Assembly: GCF_000423345.1 (NCBI RefSeq) | Contig: NZ_AUHU01000003.1 | Location: 372,001-436,000 of the forward strand | DNA: 64,000 bases | DNA from: Marinimicrobium agarilyticum DSM 16975 | Lineage (GTDB): Bacteria; Pseudomonadota; Gammaproteobacteria; Pseudomonadales; Cellvibrionaceae | Reading direction: 5' to 3' | Shown: piece after piece, positions 61,996 through 64,000 of the stretch | Layout: the number at the start of each line of letters is the position of its first letter | Position numbering within the stretch: the first letter of the stretch is position 1 | Position numbers and translations under genes: made by a program | Notes under the pieces: generated by a model | What the model saw: the letters and a program-made list of their open reading frames with translations, nothing else | Database searches by the model: none | Told to the model about the DNA's origin: nothing

Positions 61996-64000
61996 ATGAT
62001 AAAGACAATCACAGCCATTGCCCGGCCGCTGGCCTTGGCGCTTGGGTCGGCCGCCATTTTCAGTGCCTGTACGGCGCCCGGGGTGGGGTCAGATAGCGGC
62101 GAAAGCAACGCCCGTTACGAATTGACCGATAAAGTCTACTTTGCCCGCCCTGGGGCCAATGTCCTGCCATTCAGTAACCCGCCTGGCGGGTTGTTCTTTG
62201 ACTCCAAAACCAGCGGGGTCGAGATCATTCATCACGGCGAGCGCACCGCGACCAATGGCGATGTACGGCTGCAGGCGACGCCCGAACAGTGGGATGGCAT
62301 GGGCCAGTTGGTGGAGCGTCGGGTTGAGGCTGACGAGCACCGCGTGGTGACTGAGCTGGCCTATCCCGAGCACGATTTCCAGTATCAGGTGATCACTACC
62401 ACCGAAAACGGCAAAGTGCGTATCAGCGTCCAACTGGATGAGCCGCTGCCCGGGCATCTGGAAGGCGAAGCCGGGCTGAATATGGAATTCCTGCCAGCGG
62501 CCTATTTTGGCAAAGGCTACCTCGCCGATGGCGCGCCGGGCACTTTTCCCCGCCATCCGGCCGGGCCGATGCGGGTAAATGAGGAGGGGCGCACGGTTTC
62601 CACACCCATCGCCCAAGGTCGGGAACTGGTGTTGGCGCCGGAAGACCCCGAGCGCCGAATCTCCATTCGCAACCGGCACGATGACCGGGAGCTGATGCTG
62701 TTTGATGGGCGCAACAAGGCTCAAAACGGTTGGTATGTGGTGCGCAGCATGCTGCCGGCGGGGCAAACCGGTACCGTGGCCGAATGGGAGCTGGATATCC
62801 ACGGTATCTCAGGTTGGACGCGGGACCCCGTTATCAGCTATTCCCAGCTTGGCTACCACCCGGCCCAGCCCAAGCAGGCCGTGGTGGAATTGGATAGCAA
62901 CGCCCCCGGCGTCGACAGCATGCGCCTGGTGAAGGTGACGGAAAACGGTCAGACTGCCGTGGTTCTGGAAAAGGATCCGGAGCAGTGGGGCGAGTACCTG
63001 CGCTATCGCTACCTGACCTTTGATTTCTCCGACGTTCGGGAGCCCGGCTTGTACCAGCTGGAGTACGGCGACCAGACCTCGGGCGTATTCCGCATCAGCG
63101 AGGAGGCCCGCAGCGACACCTGGCAGCTCACGTTGGACGTGTTCTTTCCGGTGCAGATGGATCACATGACCGTGCGCGAGGCCTATCGGGTCTGGCACGG
63201 CGCCTCTCACCTCGATGATGCCCTGCAGGCGCCGCCGAACTACGAGCACTTTGATCTCTTCGCTCACGGCGACACCACCGATACCGCGTTCGAGCCTTTC
63301 GAGCACATCCCGGGCCTGAATTACGGCGGTTGGTATGACGCCGGGGACTACGATATTCGCACCCAGTCCCAGTACTTTACCGTGCAGCACCTGGTGCACG
63401 TGTGGGAGCAGTTCGGCGTTGACCGGGATACCACCACAGTCTCCCAGGCGAAGAAGTACACACAGATCCACCGGCCCGACGGAAAGCCGGACCTGCTGCA
63501 GCAGATTGAGCACGGGACCTTGGGGCTGATTGCCCAGCATCGGGCGGTGGGTCACGCCATCCCCGGCATTGTGGCCGGCCATCTGTACCAGTACCCCCAC
63601 TTGGGGGACGGCTCCACCAAAACCGACAATAAGGTCTATGACCCGAGTCTGGATCCACTGTCGGATGAGCGCTCCGTGGGTGAGATGTACGAGCCCTCGA
63701 CGGTCGATCCGACGCCCGAAGAGCCGGTGGTGAAAGAGGAGGGCAATCGCAGCGGCCGATTTGACGATCGTTGGGCGTTTACCTCGAACACGACGGCCCT
63801 GAACTATGGCTCCGCGGCCGCGCTGGCCGCTGCCAGCCGGGCGCTTCAGGGCTACAACGACGAGCTGGCCCAAGAGAGTCTGGCTACTGCCGAGCGTGTC
63901 TGGGAGTATGAGGCGGGGCGCGAACCCAATACCTTTCGGGTCGGTAACACGACCGGACGTGGTCTCAATGAAGAGCACCTGAAGGCGGCGGTGGAGCTGT
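61996..64000 (+). CDS. GH9-family cellulase lipoprotein (partial, runs off the window)
   Basis: The first 668 codons of an exported glycoside hydrolase. MIKTITAIARPLALALGSAAIFSAC is a signal with an FSAC lipobox. Residues about 30-270 form an N-terminal region I cannot assign. A cellulase Ig-like domain begins near DPVISYSQLGYHPAQPKQAVVELD. The GH9 catalytic domain follows with FPVQMDHM and the GGWYDAGDYDIRTQSQ motif, whose aspartate near residue 448 is the expected base. There is no stop codon in the remaining sequence. It degrades beta-1,4-glucan or a related chain at the cell surface (family knowledge). Confidence 0.88.
   Translation, partial: MIKTITAIARPLALALGSAAIFSACTAPGVGSDSGESNARYELTDKVYFARPGANVLPFSNPPGGLFFDSKTSGVEIIHHGERTATNGDVRLQATPEQWDGMGQLVERRVEADEHRVVTELAYPEHDFQYQVITTTENGKVRISVQLDEPLPGHLEGEAGLNMEFLPAAYFGKGYLADGAPGTFPRHPAGPMRVNEEGRTVSTPIAQGRELVLAPEDPERRISIRNRHDDRELMLFDGRNKAQNGWYVVRSMLPAGQTGTVAEWELDIHGISGWTRDPVISYSQLGYHPAQPKQAVVELDSNAPGVDSMRLVKVTENGQTAVVLEKDPEQWGEYLRYRYLTFDFSDVREPGLYQLEYGDQTSGVFRISEEARSDTWQLTLDVFFPVQMDHMTVREAYRVWHGASHLDDALQAPPNYEHFDLFAHGDTTDTAFEPFEHIPGLNYGGWYDAGDYDIRTQSQYFTVQHLVHVWEQFGVDRDTTTVSQAKKYTQIHRPDGKPDLLQQIEHGTLGLIAQHRAVGHAIPGIVAGHLYQYPHLGDGSTKTDNKVYDPSLDPLSDERSVGEMYEPSTVDPTPEEPVVKEEGNRSGRFDDRWAFTSNTTALNYGSAAALAAASRALQGYNDELAQESLATAERVWEYEAGREPNTFRVGNTTGRGLNEEHLKAAVEL

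Noticed and set aside
62809-63978. 389-codon open frame on the minus strand
   Set aside because: Antisense to the GH9 gene, whose protein motifs are clear. Shadow frame.
1-64000. tRNA or rRNA genes
   Set aside because: I saw no cloverleaf with a TTCGANNC arm and acceptor pairing, and no rRNA-like segment. A tRNA scan was not possible.

Overview
The window reads as chromosome of a marine or saline gammaproteobacterium of the Cellvibrionaceae type (Marinimicrobium/Saccharophagus/Microbulbifer relatives). This is inferred from the housekeeping genes (glnA-ntrB, thiI, typA, trmH, hemH, ubiEJB, dtd), the polysaccharide-degrading genes (GH10 xylanase, GH9 cellulase, PQQ sugar dehydrogenase) and the GC-rich coding style. 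No species marker was available, so the genus is a guess.

Layout. 1-5 kb: a nitrogen-control segment (ntrB start, a DUF4124 gene, glnA) with sigma-54 promoters and NtrC sites, then thiI. 5-14.8 kb: typA, a TSUP exporter, trmH, hemH, a DCC-family protein, sugar dehydrogenase, xylanase and tag; the gaps hold hairpin elements, a REP pair and two tandem repeats that overlap stop codons. 14.9-24.5 kb: ordinary metabolism (pip, dtd, S9 peptidase, ubiEJB, a membrane aspartic protease). 24.6-34.2 kb: a Fur-box-flanked iron locus encoding an atypical response regulator, DUF2218, a MATE exporter and a petrobactin pathway (asbA, asbB, asbC, a fused asbD-asbE, asbF). 34.4-39.8 kb: an RHS polymorphic toxin, a candidate immunity gene and a PPP phosphatase on AT-richer DNA. 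40-47 kb: a reprolysin-like metalloprotease with a propeptide-like partner, then a TonB receptor/DUF3649/PepSY iron-uptake operon with its own Fur-like box. 47-54.8 kb: an alpha-2-macroglobulin lipoprotein and pbpC. 54.9-61.9 kb: a second polymorphic toxin followed by about ten small, partly paralogous genes that look like an immunity array. 62-64 kb: the 5' part of a GH9 lipoprotein that runs off the window.

How it fits together. Petrobactin would be made by AsbA-F, plausibly exported by the MATE protein, and iron taken back by a TonB/PepSY system such as the one 10 kb away; Fur-like boxes in front of each block suggest shared iron control. NtrC and sigma-54 would drive glnA and ntrB. The two toxin loci appear to be contact-dependent or type VI-type antibacterial modules; no secretion apparatus is in the window.

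The least explained structures are four hairpin elements at 6.9-9.4 kb whose long arms differ between copies but stay complementary within each copy, the interleaved immunity array, and repeats (tandem and REP) that coincide with stop codons.
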